64,000 nucleotides of DNA from Enterobacter asburiae. Lineage in GTDB: Bacteria; Pseudomonadota; Gammaproteobacteria; Enterobacterales; Enterobacteriaceae. A program made the translations under genes and the position numbers. Position 1 is the stretch's first letter. Each line of letters begins with the position of its first letter. This document shows positions 63,316-64,000 of the stretch, in pieces. Under the pieces are notes generated by a model, which made no database searches, was not told where the DNA came from, and saw only the letters and a program-made list of their open reading frames with translations. Location: positions 4,092,001-4,156,000 of the forward strand of contig NZ_CP102247.1 of NCBI RefSeq assembly GCF_024599655.1, read 5' to 3'.

Positions 63316-63693
63316 ATGATTGATTCGCCCCGCGTATGTGTCCATGTACAAAGCGTCTATGTTGAATCACAGTCCTCCCCGGACGAAGAACGTTTTGTTT
63401 TCGCTTATACCGTGACCATTCGCAATCTGGGGCGGATGCCCGTGCAGCTGCGCGGGCGCTACTGGCTTATCACTAACGGCAATGGCCGCGAAATCGAAGT
63501 TCAGGGCGAAGGTGTGGTCGGTGAACAGCCCCACATCGCCCCTGGCGAAGAGTACCAGTACACCAGCGGCGCGGTGATTGAAACGCCGATGGGTACCATG
63601 CAAGGCCATTATGAAATGGTCGACGTCGATGGCAATGGATTCCGCGTTGCCATTCCTGTGTTCCGTCTCGCCGTAACCACACTCATTCATTAA
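63316..63693 (+). CDS. apaG: ApaG protein
   Basis: ApaG is a small beta-sandwich protein of unsettled function (DUF525); eukaryotic relatives occur as domains of F-box and PolDIP2 proteins. The 125 residues equal E. coli ApaG. The family motifs YTVTIRNLG, GRYWLITNGNGREIEVQGEGVVGEQP and YTSGAVIETPMGTMQGHYEM are present. AAGGAG precedes the ATG. It lies between rsmA and apaH, four bases from the latter. Confidence 0.97.
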   Translation: MIDSPRVCVHVQSVYVESQSSPDEERFVFAYTVTIRNLGRMPVQLRGRYWLITNGNGREIEVQGEGVVGEQPHIAPGEEYQYTSGAVIETPMGTMQGHYEMVDVDGNGFRVAIPVFRLAVTTLIH

Positions 63694-63697
63694 CCTA

Positions 63698-64000
63698 ATG
63701 TCTACATATCTGATTGGCGACGTTCACGGTTGCTACGATGAACTGATCGCATTATTAAAACAGGTCGACTTTACGCCAGGACAGGACACGCTCTGGCTGA
63801 CGGGCGATTTAGTCGCGCGTGGCCCCGGCTCCCTTGAAGTATTACGTTTCGTCAAATCGCTGGGCGACAGCGTGCGCATGGTGCTGGGCAATCACGATCT
63901 GCATCTGCTGGCGGTTTTCGCCGGGATCAGCCGCAACAAACCTAAAGATCGCCTCACCCCGCTGCTGGAAGCGCCGGACGCGGACGATCTGATTAACTGG
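63698..64000 (+). CDS. apaH: Diadenosine tetraphosphatase ApaH (partial, cut by window end)
   Basis: ApaH hydrolyses Ap4A to two ADP and also removes Np4 caps from RNA. Only the first 101 codons lie in the window; the frame is open to the edge. The calcineurin-like phosphoesterase motifs are visible: GDVHGCYDEL near residue 8, GDLVARGPGSLEVLRF near 37 and GNHDLHLLAV near 64. It begins four bases after the apaG stop, as in the E. coli operon. The full gene is about 280 codons in relatives. Confidence 0.95.
   Translation, partial: MSTYLIGDVHGCYDELIALLKQVDFTPGQDTLWLTGDLVARGPGSLEVLRFVKSLGDSVRMVLGNHDLHLLAVFAGISRNKPKDRLTPLLEAPDADDLINW

Noticed and set aside
1..64000. CRISPR array, tRNA, rRNA, prophage or integrative element genes
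   Set aside because: I looked for regular spaced repeats, tRNA cloverleaf ends, integrases and phage structural genes and saw none; the only mobile gene is the IS481-family transposase.

Overview
The window is core chromosome of an Enterobacteriaceae species close to Enterobacter (most like the E. cloacae complex; Lelliottia or Leclercia cannot be excluded). Nearly every gene has a full-length Escherichia coli counterpart in the same order, and the order matches the first ~2.5 minutes of the E. coli K-12 map read in reverse, from guaC to apaH. Species cannot be fixed from sequence alone.

Layout. 1-3.4 kb: guaC, then coaE-zapD-yacG and mutT (CoA synthesis, FtsZ bundling, gyrase inhibition, nucleotide sanitising). 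3.4-24.8 kb: one long block on the minus strand, transcribed mraZ-rsmH-ftsL-ftsI-murE-murF-mraY-murD-ftsW-murG-murC-ddlB-ftsQ-ftsA-ftsZ-lpxC-secM-secA. This is the dcw (division and cell wall) cluster followed by lipid A synthesis and the Sec motor. Most neighbours overlap or lie within a few bases. The mra promoter and a three-repeat MraZ operator sit at its head. 25.4-30.1 kb: cra, ilvIH and leuO on the minus strand. 30.7-35.6 kb: leuLABCD with its attenuator. 35.6-39.3 kb: a hok-type toxin locus, setA, the sRNA SgrS with SgrT, and sgrR. 39.3-42.7 kb: TPP riboswitch and thiBPQ. 42.7-44.4 kb: a repeat-bounded intergenic element broken by an IS481-family insertion sequence. 44.4-50.6 kb: yabI, araC, the ara control region and araBAD. 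50.6-56.7 kb: polB, rapA, rluA. 56.7-64 kb: djlA, then lptD-surA-pdxA-rsmA-apaG-apaH, with apaH cut by the window edge.

The genes form several coherent systems: peptidoglycan precursor synthesis together with septum assembly; branched-chain amino acid synthesis (ilvIH, leuABCD) with LeuO; the glucose-phosphate stress response (SgrR, SgrS/SgrT, SetA); thiamine import under TPP control; arabinose catabolism under AraC and CRP; and outer-membrane biogenesis (LptD, SurA).

Relative to K-12 two insertions stand out. One is the hok-like type I toxin locus between leuD and setA, with a recognisable long-range 5'/3' mRNA pairing. The other is the IS481-bearing structured element between thiQ and yabI. 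I found no tRNA, rRNA, CRISPR array, prophage or new multi-gene defence system; the rest is ordinary, well-conserved core genome.
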